From: Streptomyces sp. NBC_01317
GTDB lineage: Bacteria; Actinomycetota; Actinomycetes; Streptomycetales; Streptomycetaceae
NCBI RefSeq assembly: GCF_035961655.1
Contig: NZ_CP108393.1
Coordinates: forward strand, 5,165,001-5,229,000
Direction: 5' to 3'
Length of the DNA: 64,000 nt
Shown here: piece after piece, positions 18,747-27,955 of the stretch
Layout of the letters: each line of letters begins with the position of its first letter
Position numbering within the stretch: the first letter of the stretch is position 1
Notes under the pieces: generated by a model
Told to the model about the DNA's origin: nothing
Database searches by the model: none
Seen by the model: the letters and a program-made list of their open reading frames with translations, nothing else
Position numbers and translations under genes: made by a program

Positions 18747-19093
18747 AGACACGGTGCTTGTGCGCTGGCCAACGGGCGGTCGTCAGCCGCCGAGACGAGA
18801 CCGGCTGCCCCATTCAAGTGGTGCGCAAACCCCCGCCGAAAGCCGCAGCCCGCGACGAAACCCCGACAACAGACTGGCCCCCGGGGACCCTTCCCCCGGG
18901 CCGCCCCCCCAGCCTTCCCTTGCGGTTTCGGGGTGGGGGTCAAGGGTGGAACGCAGTGGAATCGGCGAAGCCGACGCGACGCAGGAGCGCCCTTGACGCC
19001 CGCCCCGAAACCGCGACACTCAACCGCAAGGGGCGGCCCCACCCGCCTCATTCGACGCCGGACACCCCGACTACCCCTCGGCCCGAACCCGAG
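18747..19093 (-). repeat. right arm of the 347-bp imperfect inverted repeat
   Basis: This is the partner of 17950-18296. Its own internal stem pairs 18922-18946 with 18990-19014, using GGTTTCGGGG against CCCCGAAACC where the left arm uses GGCCGGGG against CCCCGGCC. Both sides of the stem changed together, so base pairing has been kept while the sequence drifted. Confidence 0.85.
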
Positions 19094-19184
19094 CACTGAG
19101 CAGCATCCGCATCCGCATCCGCACCCACACCCACACCCGCACCCGCACCCACGCCCACCCCCACCCCCAACCCAAGCCCAGGTC

Positions 19185-20126
19185 TCACTCCTCCACCATC
19201 AAGCCCTTACGCAGCTTCTCCAGCGTCCGCGTGAGCAGGCGCGACACATGCATCTGGGAGATGCCCAGTTCCTCGCCGATCTCCGACTGCGTCATGTTGG
19301 CCACGAACCGCAGCGAAAGGATGTGGCGGTCCCGCTGGGGAAGTTCCGCGATCATCGGCTTGAGGGACTCGACGTACTCGATGCCCTCCAGGCCGTGGTC
19401 GTCGTAGCCGATGCGGTCCGACAGCGCGCCCTCGGAGTCGTCCTCCGTCGGCTGGGCGTCCAGCGAGCTCGCCGTGTACGCGTTGCTCGCCGTCATTCCC
19501 TCCACCACCTCGTCGTGGGTGAGGCCGAGCCGCTCCGCCAGCTCGTCGACCGTCGGTGCCCGGTCGAGGCGCTGCGCCAGTTCGTCACTCGCCTTGGCGA
19601 GGTCCAGGCGCAGCTCCTGGAGCCTGCGTGGCACCCGTACCGACCACGACGTGTCGCGGAAGAAACGCTTGATCTCGCCGACGATCGTCGGCATCGCGAA
19701 CGTGGGGAACTCCACGCCACGGCTCAACTCGAAGCGGTCGATGGACTTGATCAGGCCGATCGTGCCGACCTGGACGATGTCCTCCATCGGCTCGCTGCGG
19801 GAGCGGAAGCGGGAGGCCGCGAACTTCACCAGGGCGAGATTCAGCTCGACCAGGGTGTTGCGGACGTATGCGTGCTCGTACGTGCCCTCTTCGAGGGATT
19901 CGAGACGGGCGAAGAGCGTCTTGGACAGGGCCCGGGCATCAACCGCCCCTACCTCGTCGAAGGGCGGGATCTCGGGCAGGTTCTCCAGACCCTCGCCAGG
20001 CAGGTTCTCCAGGCCCTCGGTGGGCAGGTTCACCAGACCCTCGCTGGGCAGGTTCTCCAGATCCCCGGTGCGGGGTCCGCCCTTGGTACGCGGTTCGGAA
20101 AGCGGTTCGTCGAGCCGGGGTGCCAT
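19185..20126 (-). CDS. SigB/SigF-type stress or development sigma factor
   Basis: A 313-residue group 3 RNA polymerase sigma factor. Region 2 is clear (EDIVQVGTIGLIKSIDRFE, FPTFAMPTIVGEIKRFFRD), as are region 3 (TVDELAERLGL) and region 4 with its helix-turn-helix (MTQSEIGEELGISQMHVSRLLTRTLEKL). The N-terminus has four tandem 8-residue units of the form EGLENLP, encoded by exact 24-bp repeats starting at 19975, 19999, 20023 and 20047. I chose ATG 20126 because GGAGG precedes it by 5 nt; ATGs at 20138 and 20150 are alternatives. The neighbouring anti-anti-sigma and anti-sigma genes suggest partner switching. Confidence 0.9.
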   Translation of the reverse strand: MAPRLDEPLSEPRTKGGPRTGDLENLPSEGLVNLPTEGLENLPGEGLENLPEIPPFDEVGAVDARALSKTLFARLESLEEGTYEHAYVRNTLVELNLALVKFAASRFRSRSEPMEDIVQVGTIGLIKSIDRFELSRGVEFPTFAMPTIVGEIKRFFRDTSWSVRVPRRLQELRLDLAKASDELAQRLDRAPTVDELAERLGLTHDEVVEGMTASNAYTASSLDAQPTEDDSEGALSDRIGYDDHGLEGIEYVESLKPMIAELPQRDRHILSLRFVANMTQSEIGEELGISQMHVSRLLTRTLEKLRKGLMVEE

Positions 20127-20432
20127 GGTCTCCTCCATCGTTCTCGGCATGTGGCCGCCGATGCCCCTACACGTTGCTACGGTTTGCGGCGCCTCCGAAG
20201 CCGGTCGTGTGGAATGTGTCCCTCTGGAATGTGTCCCTCCTAGCCCTACCCGGTCGGTACAGGCAGTTGCAAGTGTTAATTGTTCTGTTTGCCCTTATTG
20301 TGGGGGACTTCGGCTACCGGTCGGCCTGTGAAAGGCGTAATGTTCGACCGGCGTCGACGGCAGCCAAAGGCATGCCGCGCGCGCGAACTTCCGACGATGG
20401 CTAATGGCTACCAGACACGAAGAGGGACGGGA
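20127..20432. other. divergent intergenic region between sigma factor and STAS gene
   Basis: 306 nt without a gene. A 14-bp unit, GGAATGTGTCCCTC, occurs twice with 15-bp spacing (20211-20224 and 20226-20239) upstream of the sigma gene, and a relatively AT-rich stretch spans 20270-20345. Promoters for both genes must lie here, but I cannot assign -35/-10 boxes with confidence. Confidence 0.55.
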
Positions 20433-20801
20433 ATGGACCGGCAGACGGTCGGCAGCGCCAACCGGGGCCGGCTTCGGGTCGAGGTTCGGACCGAGGGCCG
20501 GAGCGAGGTCGTCACCGCGGCCGGCGAGTTGGACCACCACACGGCGGACGTCCTGCGCGTCCCGCTGGAGACGGCGCTGGAGCAGGGCCGGGTACGCCTG
20601 GTCATCGACTGCTCGCAGCTCGAATTCTGCGATTCCACCGGGCTCAACGTACTGCTCGGTGCCCGTCTGACGGCGGACGCCGCCGGCGGCGGGGTTCATC
20701 TGGCGGGCATGCTGCCCGTCGTGGCCAGGGTCTTCGAGATCACGGGGGCGGACGCGGTCTTCACCCTCCATGATTCCGTCGAAGACGCCTTGGCGGACTG
20801 A
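20433..20801 (+). CDS. anti-sigma factor antagonist (STAS domain)
   Basis: A 122-residue single STAS-domain protein of the SpoIIAA/RsbV/BldG type. The hallmark LVIDCSQLEFCDSTGLNVLL contains the phosphorylatable serine in DST. When unphosphorylated, such proteins bind the anti-sigma kinase and free the sigma factor. The ATG at 20433 has GAGGGACGGGA just upstream; an upstream in-frame ATG at 20397 lacks a site. The terminal bases GGCGGACT around the stop are repeated directly after it. Confidence 0.88.
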   Translation: MDRQTVGSANRGRLRVEVRTEGRSEVVTAAGELDHHTADVLRVPLETALEQGRVRLVIDCSQLEFCDSTGLNVLLGARLTADAAGGGVHLAGMLPVVARVFEITGADAVFTLHDSVEDALAD

Positions 20802-20980
20802 GGCGGACTCGGGTACGTGGCCTCTTACTCTCCCCGCCCCGCCACCGTCCGGGCCGGCCGCGGTCTCCGCCGGACGGGTCCTGCTGACTTTCGCACCGGT
20901 GATGTGGGTGTTGTCACGATACGCAGGGGCAGGAGTCTCCCCGCAGGCCCACCGGCCCAGCTCTCCCCGAACCGGTCTGT

Positions 20981-21020
20981 GATGTGTAGTGATCTGTGGT
21001 GATCTGAAGTGATCTGTAGT
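20981..21020 (+). repeat. four 10-bp tandem repeats upstream of the anti-sigma gene
   Basis: GATGTGTAGT, GATCTGTGGT, GATCTGAAGT and GATCTGTAGT follow one another without a gap, 41 nt before the anti-sigma start. The 10-bp period places every copy on nearly the same face of the helix, as expected of a cooperative regulator site, though slippage in simple sequence could also create it. Confidence 0.75.
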
Positions 21021-21060
21021 GACGAACTGGAATTCGGTGAATCGGTGAGGTGAAGCGCTG

Positions 21061-21552
21061 ATGAGCACCACCCGGCAGCCTCCGCCGGGCGACCTCGGCC
21101 CCGAGCCGGACGACGCGGGAACCCCTTTCGCGCCGTCCGACGGGCGGGTACGCGCGCTCGCGCTGTCCGACGCGAGCGGGGTCGTCCCGCTCGCGCGCGA
21201 CTTCACCCGCCAGGCGCTGTACGACTGGGGCTGGCTCCCTGCGGCGACCCCCGACCGGCGGGCGGCCGCGGAAGACGTCCTGCTCGTGGTCTCCGAGCTG
21301 GTCACCAACGCGTGCCTGCACGCCGAAGGGCCGGAGGAACTGCGCGTCTCGACCAACGCGAAAGTCCTGCGCCTGGAGGTCACGGACCACGGCGAAGGCC
21401 AGCCCGAACCCCGCACCCCGCACCGCGCGGGCCGCCCCGGCGGCCACGGCATGTTCATCGTCCAGCGGCTCTGCCTCGACTGGGGTGTCGTACGGAACCC
21501 CGGTGAGACCGGGAAGACGGTCTGGGCGGAGCTGGCGGCGCCACCGTCGTGA
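21061..21552 (+). CDS. anti-sigma factor / ATP-binding serine kinase
   Basis: A 163-residue HATPase_c protein of the RsbW/SpoIIAB type. VVSELVTNACLHAEG is the N-box, VTDHGEGQP the G1 box and RPGGHGMFIVQRLC the G2 region. Such proteins sequester a sigma factor and phosphorylate the STAS partner. Placed beside a STAS gene and close to a SigB/F-type sigma gene, it probably controls that sigma factor. The start has GGTGAGGTGAAG upstream. The stop region CCACCGTCGTGACGAGCGGT is repeated at 21562 minus the TGA. Confidence 0.85.
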   Translation: MSTTRQPPPGDLGPEPDDAGTPFAPSDGRVRALALSDASGVVPLARDFTRQALYDWGWLPAATPDRRAAAEDVLLVVSELVTNACLHAEGPEELRVSTNAKVLRLEVTDHGEGQPEPRTPHRAGRPGGHGMFIVQRLCLDWGVVRNPGETGKTVWAELAAPPS

Positions 21553-21730
21553 CGAGCGGTACCACCGTCGCGAGCGGTCCGTCCCTGTCCCTCTCCTGTG
21601 AGCCGTCTGCTGAGAGATGGACCACAGGCATACGCGGAACTATCCCTTCGCATTCGAAGGCGCTTCACGGGATCGCCTCCCTGACCCGCAGGTGCCGCCG
21701 ATCGCTACCCAAGGCGCGCCCGGCGCGGAC

Positions 21731-21736
21731 TACCAT
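21731..21736 (+). promoter_or_regulatory. -10 box for a probably leaderless response-regulator transcript
   Basis: TACCAT ends 6 nt before the ATG at 21743, the geometry of leaderless streptomycete mRNAs, and no ribosome-binding site is visible. Confidence 0.5.
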
Positions 21737-21742
21737 CACCCC

Positions 21743-22420
21743 ATGACCCGTGTACTGCTCGCCGAGGACGACGCATCCATCTCGGAGCCGCTGGCCCGCG
21801 CCCTGCGCCGGGAGGGTTACGAGGTCGAGGTCCGCGAAGACGGTCCGACCGCCCTGGACGCAGGCCTCCAGGGTGGGGTCGACCTGGTCGTCCTCGACCT
21901 CGGCCTGCCCGGAATGGACGGCCTGGAAGTCGCCCGCCGGCTCCGCGCCGAGGGCCACACCGTGCCGATCCTGGTGCTCACCGCCCGCGCCGACGAGGTG
22001 GACACCGTCGTCGGGCTGGACGCCGGCGCCGACGACTACGTGACCAAGCCGTTCCGCCTGGCCGAACTGCTCGCCCGCGTGCGTGCCCTGCTCCGGCGCG
22101 GCGCCACCGACCCCGCCCCGGCGCCCGCCACCCACGGCGTGCGGATCGACGTCGAGTCGCACCGCGCCTGGATGGGCGACGAGGAGCTGCAGCTCACGGC
22201 GAAGGAGTTCGACCTGCTCCGGGTCCTGGTCCGTGACGCCGGCCGGGTCGTCACCCGCGACCAGCTGATGCGCGAGGTCTGGGACACGACGTGGTGGTCG
22301 TCCACCAAGACCCTCGACATGCACATCTCCTGGCTCCGCAAGAAGCTCGGCGACGACGCGGCGAACCCCCGCTACATCGCGACGGTACGGGGCGTCGGCT
22401 TCCGCTTCGAGAAGAGCTAG
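21743..22420 (+). CDS. OmpR-family response regulator
   Basis: A 225-residue protein with a receiver domain (EDD acidic pocket at the start, phospho-acceptor Asp in LVVLDLGLPGMDGL, Lys in YVTKPF) and a C-terminal winged helix (ELQLTAKEFDLLRVLV to RYIATVRGVGFRFE). It forms a pair with the kinase that begins 13 nt downstream. The ATG at 21743 is preferred over upstream codons because homology begins at TRVLLAEDD. The signal sensed is unknown. Confidence 0.93.
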   Translation: MTRVLLAEDDASISEPLARALRREGYEVEVREDGPTALDAGLQGGVDLVVLDLGLPGMDGLEVARRLRAEGHTVPILVLTARADEVDTVVGLDAGADDYVTKPFRLAELLARVRALLRRGATDPAPAPATHGVRIDVESHRAWMGDEELQLTAKEFDLLRVLVRDAGRVVTRDQLMREVWDTTWWSSTKTLDMHISWLRKKLGDDAANPRYIATVRGVGFRFEKS

Positions 22421-22433
22421 CCGGAAGGGCACC

Positions 22434-23726
22434 TTGCGCCGTCGTCTCATCAATTCCACGCTCGCGGTGGTGCTGGTCGTCATCGCGGTGTTCGGCGTGT
22501 CCCTCGTCATCGTCGAGACCCGCACGATCACCAGCAGCGCCCAGGAGAGCGTGGACAACGAGGCCGTCCGGATCGGCAGCATCGTGGACAGCCGCCTGCT
22601 CGGCGGCGAGAACATCACCCCCGGCATGCTGGCCGACCAGATCAGCAAGGACCGCTACGCCCGCGTCGACATCCCCGGCCACCCGCCCGTCCAGTTCGGC
22701 GACCACCCCACCGGCAGTGTTATCCGGGGCAAGGCCACCGGCGAGCAGGGCGAGAAGGTCGTGGTCGAGGAGCGCCGCTCCTCCGTCAACCGTGAGGTCG
22801 GCCGTACCCTCCTGATCATCGGCGGAGTGGCGCTCCTCGCCGTCATCGCCGCCGTCCTGCTCGCCGTACGGCAGGCCAACAAGCTCGCCTCGCCGCTCAC
22901 CGACCTCGCCGAGACCGCGGAGCGCCTCGGCTCCGGCGACCCGCGCCCCCGCCACAAGCGGTACTCGGTGCCCGAGCTGGACCGGGTGGCCGACGTCCTC
23001 GACTCCAGTGCCGAGCGGATCGCGCGCATGCTCACCGCCGAGCGGCGCCTCGCCGCGGACGCGTCGCACCAGCTCCGTACCCCTCTCACCGCCCTGTCCA
23101 TGCGGCTGGAGGAGATCTCCGCCACCGACGACCTGGACACCGTCAAGGAAGAGGCCACGATCGCGCTCACGCAGGTCGAGCGGCTGACGGACGTGGTGGA
23201 GCGGCTGCTCACCAACGCGCGAGACCCCCGTACCGGCTCCGCCGTCGCCTTCGACATCGACGAAGTCGTCAAACAGCAGCTGGAGGAGTGGCGCTCGGCC
23301 TACCGCAGCGCGGGACGGGCGATTGTCTGCTCGGGCCGCAACGGCATGCGGGCCGTCGGTACCCCCGGCGCGGTCGCCCAGGTCCTCGCCGCCCTCATCG
23401 AGAACTCACTGATGCACGGCGGCGGTACGGTCGCGCTGCGCACGCGCGTCACCGGCAACCAGTCGGTCATCGAGGTGACCGACGAGGGCCCCGGCGTGCC
23501 CGCCGACCTCGGCGCGCGGATCTTCGAGCGGTCCATCAGCGGCCGCAACTCCACCGGCATCGGGCTGGCCGTGGCCCGCGACCTGGCGGAGGCGGACGGC
23601 GGCCGGCTCGAACTGCTCCAGCAGCACCCGCCGGTCTTCGCGCTCTTCCTCAGCAGGGAGGCGCGTACCCGCAAGGCGCCGCACACCCCGAGGAGCGAGG
23701 ACGGCGGCGACCGCCCGGTCCGCTGA
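22434..23726 (+). CDS. sensor histidine kinase
   Basis: A 430-residue kinase with TTG start at 22434 (GGAAGGG 4 nt upstream). Two membrane segments, residues ~5-28 and ~123-146, bracket an extracytoplasmic sensor of ~95 residues. HAMP follows, then the phospho-acceptor His in DASHQLRTPL, the N-box LIENSLMHGGG, DEGPGVP and STGIGLAVARDL. It is cotranscribed with the response regulator. It converges on gtrA across only 26 nt, where GATCAGCT occurs three times. Confidence 0.92.
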   Translation: MRRRLINSTLAVVLVVIAVFGVSLVIVETRTITSSAQESVDNEAVRIGSIVDSRLLGGENITPGMLADQISKDRYARVDIPGHPPVQFGDHPTGSVIRGKATGEQGEKVVVEERRSSVNREVGRTLLIIGGVALLAVIAAVLLAVRQANKLASPLTDLAETAERLGSGDPRPRHKRYSVPELDRVADVLDSSAERIARMLTAERRLAADASHQLRTPLTALSMRLEEISATDDLDTVKEEATIALTQVERLTDVVERLLTNARDPRTGSAVAFDIDEVVKQQLEEWRSAYRSAGRAIVCSGRNGMRAVGTPGAVAQVLAALIENSLMHGGGTVALRTRVTGNQSVIEVTDEGPGVPADLGARIFERSISGRNSTGIGLAVARDLAEADGGRLELLQQHPPVFALFLSREARTRKAPHTPRSEDGGDRPVR

Positions 23727-23758
23727 TCAGCTGGTACGGATCAGCTCACCGATCAGCT
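23725..23758. repeat. GATCAGCT triplicate covering two convergent stop codons
   Basis: GATCAGCT starts at 23725, 23739 and 23751. The first copy overlaps the histidine-kinase TGA and the third contains the GtrA stop. No hairpin of terminator size is formed beyond the short self-complementary cores. Confidence 0.7.
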
Positions 23759-24286
23759 CTGTATCCGGTCAGGACTGCGCTCCAGGAACGATTCGCCCGC
23801 CTCCGCCGGAAGCGGCACGGACCGGAACACCCAGCTGCGGTACGACCAGAAGCGGAACAGCGTCGCGACCCCGATGCCCAGGAACTTGAACACGTTGCTC
23901 TGGAGCGGGGTGTCCCAGCCGAACCCGTACGTCGCGGCGTAGAGAACCCCGTTCTCGATCACCAGGCCGACCACGCTGAACAGCAGGAACAGTGACAGTT
24001 CCTTCGTACGCCGGGTCTTGTCGCGGTCCCGGTACGTGAAGTGGCGGAAGCCGACGTAGTTGAAGACGATCGCCACGACGGTGGCCAGGATGCCGGCCCG
24101 TACCACCGGCACGTCCGTACCGTGCCGTACGAGGTTGAAGACCACCAGGTTCACCAGCAGCCCCACGGCGCCCACCGCACCGAACTTGGCCGCCTCGCGC
24201 ACGAGCCGGTCCAGTCGCGCGCGGAGTGCGCCCCGTTCGCCCATATGCCCGCTCAGCCCCGTCCGGTCGATGTCCTGTGCGGCCAT
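23753..24286 (-). CDS. GtrA-family membrane protein
   Basis: A 177-residue protein with four transmembrane helices: FGAVGAVGLLVNLVVFNLV, ILATVVAIVFNYVGFRHF, LFLLFSVVGLVIENGVLY and FKFLGIGVATLFRFWSYRSWVF. This is the GtrA/DPMS pattern, linked to flipping of polyprenyl-phosphate sugars. The ATG at 24286 is followed by another at 24244 (MGERGAL); neither has a clear Shine-Dalgarno site. It is divergent from purK. Its role in this strain is likely cell-wall glycan decoration, by family. Confidence 0.82.
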   Translation of the reverse strand: MAAQDIDRTGLSGHMGERGALRARLDRLVREAAKFGAVGAVGLLVNLVVFNLVRHGTDVPVVRAGILATVVAIVFNYVGFRHFTYRDRDKTRRTKELSLFLLFSVVGLVIENGVLYAATYGFGWDTPLQSNVFKFLGIGVATLFRFWSYRSWVFRSVPLPAEAGESFLERSPDRIQS

Positions 24287-24443
24287 GCTAACCAGCGACC
24301 CTGTCGGCCGACCCGGGGCCGGGTCCGTGGCCCAGGACACACCTGGGGCGGATGTGACGCGCTGTAGGCCGCACAGAGGCCCGTCCTGACGCCCCCCGAC
24401 CCCTCCGGGACGGCTCGCGGACTCCGCCCCTTCGCACGCCGGA

Positions 24444-24449
24444 TACTCT
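24444..24449 (+). promoter_or_regulatory. -10 box for a probably leaderless purK transcript
   Basis: TACTCT ends 6 nt before the GTG start at 24456. No ribosome-binding site precedes the start. Confidence 0.5.
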
Positions 24450-24455
24450 GGGGGC

Positions 24456-25595
24456 GTGACGTTCCCGGTAGTCGGCATGGTCGGCGGCGGTCAGCTCGCC
24501 CGTATGACCCACGAGGCGGGCATCCCCCTCGGCCTCAGATTCAAGCTCCTCAGTGACACCCCCCAGGACTCCGCGGCCCAGGTGGTCGGCGATGTGGTCA
24601 TCGGCGACTACCACGACCTGGCCACGCTGCGTGACTTCGCGCGAGGGTGTGACGTGATCACGTTCGACCACGAGCACGTGCCGATCGAGCATCTGCGCGC
24701 GCTGGAGGCGGACGGCATCCCCGTACGCCCGGGTCCCGACGCGCTCGTCCACGCCCAGGACAAGGGGGTGATGCGCGCCAGGCTCACCGAGCTGGGCGCG
24801 CCCTGCCCGCGCCACCGCATCGTGGCCGACCCCGCCGACGCGGCGGCCTTCGCCGCGGAGGTGGGCGGCTTCCCGGTCGTCCTCAAGACCGTGCGCGGCG
24901 GGTACGACGGCAAGGGCGTGTGGGTCGTACGGTCCGAGCGCGACGCCGAGCAGCCCTTCCGGGCCGGCGTCCCGGTCCTCGCGGAGGAGAAGGTCGACTT
25001 CGTACGGGAGCTGGCGGCGAACATCGTCCGCTCCCCGCACGGCCAGGCCGTCGCCTACCCCGTGGTCGAGTCGCAGCAGGTGGACGGGGTCTGCGACACG
25101 GTCATCGCGCCCGCGCCCGGCCTCTCCGACGAGCTGGCGGGCGAGGCCCAGCAGCTCGCCCTGCGCCTCGCCAAGGAACTGGGCGTCGTCGGCCACCTCG
25201 CGGTCGAGCTGTTCGAGACGGCCGACGGCCGGATCCTCGTCAACGAGCTGGCCATGCGCCCGCACAACTCCGGGCACTGGACGCAGGACGGCGCGATCAC
25301 CTCGCAGTTCGCCAACCACGTGCGGGCCGTGCTCGACCTGCCGCTGGGCGACCCCCGGCCGCGCGCGCCCTGGACCGTCATGTGCAATGTCCTCGGCGGC
25401 GACTACCCCGACATGTACCAGGCGTACCTGCACTGCATGGCCAGGGACCCGCAGCTCAAGATCCACATGTACGGCAAGGACGTGAAGCCGGGCCGCAAGG
25501 TCGGGCATGTCAACACCTACGGCGACGACCTGGAGGACGTGCTGGAGCGCGCCCGCCATGCCGCCGGCTACCTGCGAGGAACGATCACAGAATGA
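24456..25595 (+). CDS. purK: N5-carboxyaminoimidazole ribonucleotide synthase
   Basis: An ATP-grasp enzyme of de novo purine synthesis that carboxylates AIR to N5-CAIR with ATP and bicarbonate. It has 379 residues. The N-terminal [16 protein letters not shown] binds the substrate phosphate. [12 protein letters not shown] is the ATP-grasp lysine/glycine loop, and [24 protein letters not shown] supplies metal ligands. It overlaps purE by ATGA, so the two successive enzymes are coupled. Confidence 0.96.
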   Translation: MTFPVVGMVGGGQLARMTHEAGIPLGLRFKLLSDTPQDSAAQVVGDVVIGDYHDLATLRDFARGCDVITFDHEHVPIEHLRALEADGIPVRPGPDALVHAQDKGVMRARLTELGAPCPRHRIVADPADAAAFAAEVGGFPVVLKTVRGGYDGKGVWVVRSERDAEQPFRAGVPVLAEEKVDFVRELAANIVRSPHGQAVAYPVVESQQVDGVCDTVIAPAPGLSDELAGEAQQLALRLAKELGVVGHLAVELFETADGRILVNELAMRPHNSGHWTQDGAITSQFANHVRAVLDLPLGDPRPRAPWTVMCNVLGGDYPDMYQAYLHCMARDPQLKIHMYGKDVKPGRKVGHVNTYGDDLEDVLERARHAAGYLRGTITE

Positions 25596-26116
25596 GCACC
25601 CCTGTCGTCGGCGTGGTCATGGGCTCGGACTCCGACTGGCCCGTCATGGAGGCCGCGGCGAAGGCCCTCGACGAGTTCGAGATCCCGTACGAGGTCGACG
25701 TCGTCTCGGCGCACCGGATGCCGCGCGAGATGATCGCGTACGGCGAGCAGGCGGCCGGCCGGGGCCTGCGCGCGATCATCGCGGGCGCCGGGGGAGCGGC
25801 CCACCTGCCCGGCATGCTCGCCTCGGTGACCCCGCTGCCGGTGATCGGCGTCCCCGTACCGCTCAAGTATCTGGACGGCATGGACTCGCTGCTGTCCATC
25901 GTCCAGATGCCCGCGGGCATCCCGGTGGCGACCGTGTCGGTCGGCGGGGCGCGCAACGCGGGGCTGCTGGCGGTACGGATCCTCGCGGCGCACGACCCGG
26001 AGCTCCAGGCCCGGATGCGGGACTTCCTCCAGGACCTCAACGAGCAGGCGACGGACAAGGGCAAGCGGCTGCGCGCCAAGGTCCAGGGTGTGGACAGCTT
26101 CGGTTTCGGGAAATAA
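25592..26116 (+). CDS. purE: N5-carboxyaminoimidazole ribonucleotide mutase
   Basis: Converts N5-CAIR to CAIR, the step after PurK. The 174-residue protein carries the class I PurE signature [15 protein letters not shown], the catalytic-His region SAHRMPREM and [15 protein letters not shown]. The ATG overlaps the purK stop. The stop is TAA, unusual in this window. A dipeptidase gene begins 5 nt later and may share the transcript. Confidence 0.97.
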   Translation: MSTPVVGVVMGSDSDWPVMEAAAKALDEFEIPYEVDVVSAHRMPREMIAYGEQAAGRGLRAIIAGAGGAAHLPGMLASVTPLPVIGVPVPLKYLDGMDSLLSIVQMPAGIPVATVSVGGARNAGLLAVRILAAHDPELQARMRDFLQDLNEQATDKGKRLRAKVQGVDSFGFGK

Positions 26117-26121
26117 CCGCC

Positions 26122-27321
26122 ATGGACTCCACGCACTTCCTCGAAGAGGCGCACGACCTGCTGGCCGAGTTCCCCGTGGTCGACGGCCACAACGACCTGC
26201 CGTGGGCGCTGCGTGAGCAGGTCCGGTACGACCTGGACCGCCTGGACATCGCCGACGACCAGTCGGCCCATCTGCACACGGACATCCCCCGGCTCAGGAA
26301 GGGCGGGGTCGGCGCGCAGTTCTGGTCCGTGTACGTCAGGTCCGACATGGCCGGGGACGACGCGGTCAGCGCGACGCTGGAACAGATCGACGTCGTCGGC
26401 CGGCTGCTCGCGCGCTATCCGCGGGACCTGGTCGGCGCGCTGACCGCCGACGACATGGAGACGGCGCGCCGGCAGGGCCGTATCGCCTCCCTGATGGGCG
26501 CGGAGGGCGGGCATTCGATCAACAACTCGCTGGCCACGTTGCGGGCGCTGTACACGCTGGGCGTGCGCTACATGACGCTGACCCACAACGACAACCTCGC
26601 ATGGGCGGACTCGGCGACGGACGTGCCCTCGGTGGGCGGCCTCTCGGAGTTCGGCCGCGAGGTCGTCCGCGAGATGAACCGCCTCGGCATGCTGGTCGAC
26701 CTCTCGCACGTCGCCGCGACGACGATGCGGGACGCGCTCGCGGTGACCGAGGCGCCGGTGATCTTCTCGCACTCGTCGTCGCGGGCGGTCTGCGACCATC
26801 CGCGCAATGTCCCTGACGACGTCCTCGCGCTGCTCCCCGCGAACGGGGGTGTCGCGATGGTCACCTTCGTACCGCAGTTCGTCCTGCCGGAGGCGGTGGC
26901 GTGGGCGGCCGCGGCGGGGGAGAACATGACCGCGCACGGGCTGCACGCGCTGGACAGGACGGCGGAGGCGATGAAGGTCCACGAGGCGTTCGAGGCGGCG
27001 AATCCGCGGCCGCGGGCCCTGGTTTCCACGGTGGCGGACCATCTGGACCACATGCGGGAGGTCGCGGGCGTCGACCATGTCGGCATCGGCGGCGACTTCG
27101 ACGGCACGCCGTTCACGCCGGTGGGCCTGGACGATGTGTCGGGCTACCCGAACCTGATCGCGGAGATGCTGTCGCGGGGGTGGTCGCGGTCGGACGTGTC
27201 GAAGCTGACGTGGGCGAATGCGGTGCGGGTGCTTCGGGGGGCGGAGGATGTTGCTCGTTCCTTGTCCTCGGAACGGGCGCCTTCGCAGGCGACGGTCGTG
27301 TCTTTGGACGCGGGTCACTGA
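26122..27321 (+). CDS. membrane dipeptidase family (M19) enzyme
   Basis: A 399-residue zinc dipeptidase related to renal dipeptidase. All metal-ligand motifs are present: DGHNDLPW (His-x-Asp, near residue 20), MGAEGG (Glu), LVDLSHVA (His), FSHSSSRA (His and Arg) and GGDFDG. No signal peptide is visible, so it is probably cytoplasmic. It lies 5 nt after purE. A second M19 homologue at 31309 has lost most of these ligands. Downstream lies the second repeat island. Confidence 0.92.
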   Translation: MDSTHFLEEAHDLLAEFPVVDGHNDLPWALREQVRYDLDRLDIADDQSAHLHTDIPRLRKGGVGAQFWSVYVRSDMAGDDAVSATLEQIDVVGRLLARYPRDLVGALTADDMETARRQGRIASLMGAEGGHSINNSLATLRALYTLGVRYMTLTHNDNLAWADSATDVPSVGGLSEFGREVVREMNRLGMLVDLSHVAATTMRDALAVTEAPVIFSHSSSRAVCDHPRNVPDDVLALLPANGGVAMVTFVPQFVLPEAVAWAAAAGENMTAHGLHALDRTAEAMKVHEAFEAANPRPRALVSTVADHLDHMREVAGVDHVGIGGDFDGTPFTPVGLDDVSGYPNLIAEMLSRGWSRSDVSKLTWANAVRVLRGAEDVARSLSSERAPSQATVVSLDAGH

Positions 27322-27444
27322 TTGTCCTCGCGCCGGACGGGCGTCTGCGCCCCGGTGGTGGGCGCGGCTTACTGATGTCCTCAATCGCCGGACGGGCTGG
27401 GTGTGCCGTGGTGACGGGGGCCGGGGCCTGCGGAGGTACGTATG

Positions 27445-27528
27445 TCCGGACTGCATGTTTTACGGCGCCTCAGGGACTCGTCCAGTTCACCGGTAGTCAT
27501 GCGCCACAAAACACGCTTTACGTCCGGA
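27445..27528 (+). repeat. hairpin element, copy 1
   Basis: A segment bounded by TCCGGACTGCATGTTTTAC and the complement of TCCGGACGTAAAGCGTG. Its ends are self-complementary, so it can fold back, and it recurs inverted at 27870-27955. Confidence 0.65.
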
Positions 27529-27869
27529 CACACGCACCTCCTCCGACCCCACCCCCCTCACGCCGACGGGAGACGCAACGACCCCGCCCGCCCGGGGCGC
27601 CTCACCTCTGCCCGGTGGACGGTGCCGCTTACCAACGTCCTCAAGCGCCGGACGGGCTGGAGTGTGCCCCTGCCTGGTGCGCGAGCGCGGGTTACCGATG
27701 TCCTCAATCGCCGGACGGGCTGGGGTGTGCCCCTGCGCGGTGCGCGGGTGCGGGTTACCGATGTCCTCAAACGCCGGACGGGCTGGAAGTGGCCCCGGTG
27801 TCCTCCGACGCCGGGGCGGGCCGGGGTTGTCTTGAACGCGGGCGTGGAAGGGGGACGGGCAGGGGTCGT

Positions 27870-27955
27870 GTCCGGAACGTAGAGCGTGTTTTGTGTCGCG
27901 TGGCGAACCCGAACAAAGCAAGGTCCCGAACGCGACGTAAAACATGCAGTGCAGG
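27870..27955 (-). repeat. hairpin element, copy 2 (inverted)
   Basis: Shares GCGTGTTTTGTG and GACGTAAAACATGCAGT with copy 1 in the opposite orientation, with a diverged middle. Conserved ends with a variable centre point to selection on, or copying through, the stem. Confidence 0.65.

Noticed and set aside
18660..20243. Long plus-strand frame across the right repeat arm and the sigma-factor gene
   Set aside because: It crosses the inverted repeat and a His/Pro hexanucleotide tract and then lies antisense to a clear sigma-factor gene, so it is a GC-bias shadow.
27638..27784. Possible CRISPR-like array (regular ~21-bp repeats, 42-bp spacers)
   Set aside because: The spacers are nearly identical to one another and part of a 63-bp tandem repeat. 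There are no cas genes, and the same motif occurs singly and inverted nearby.
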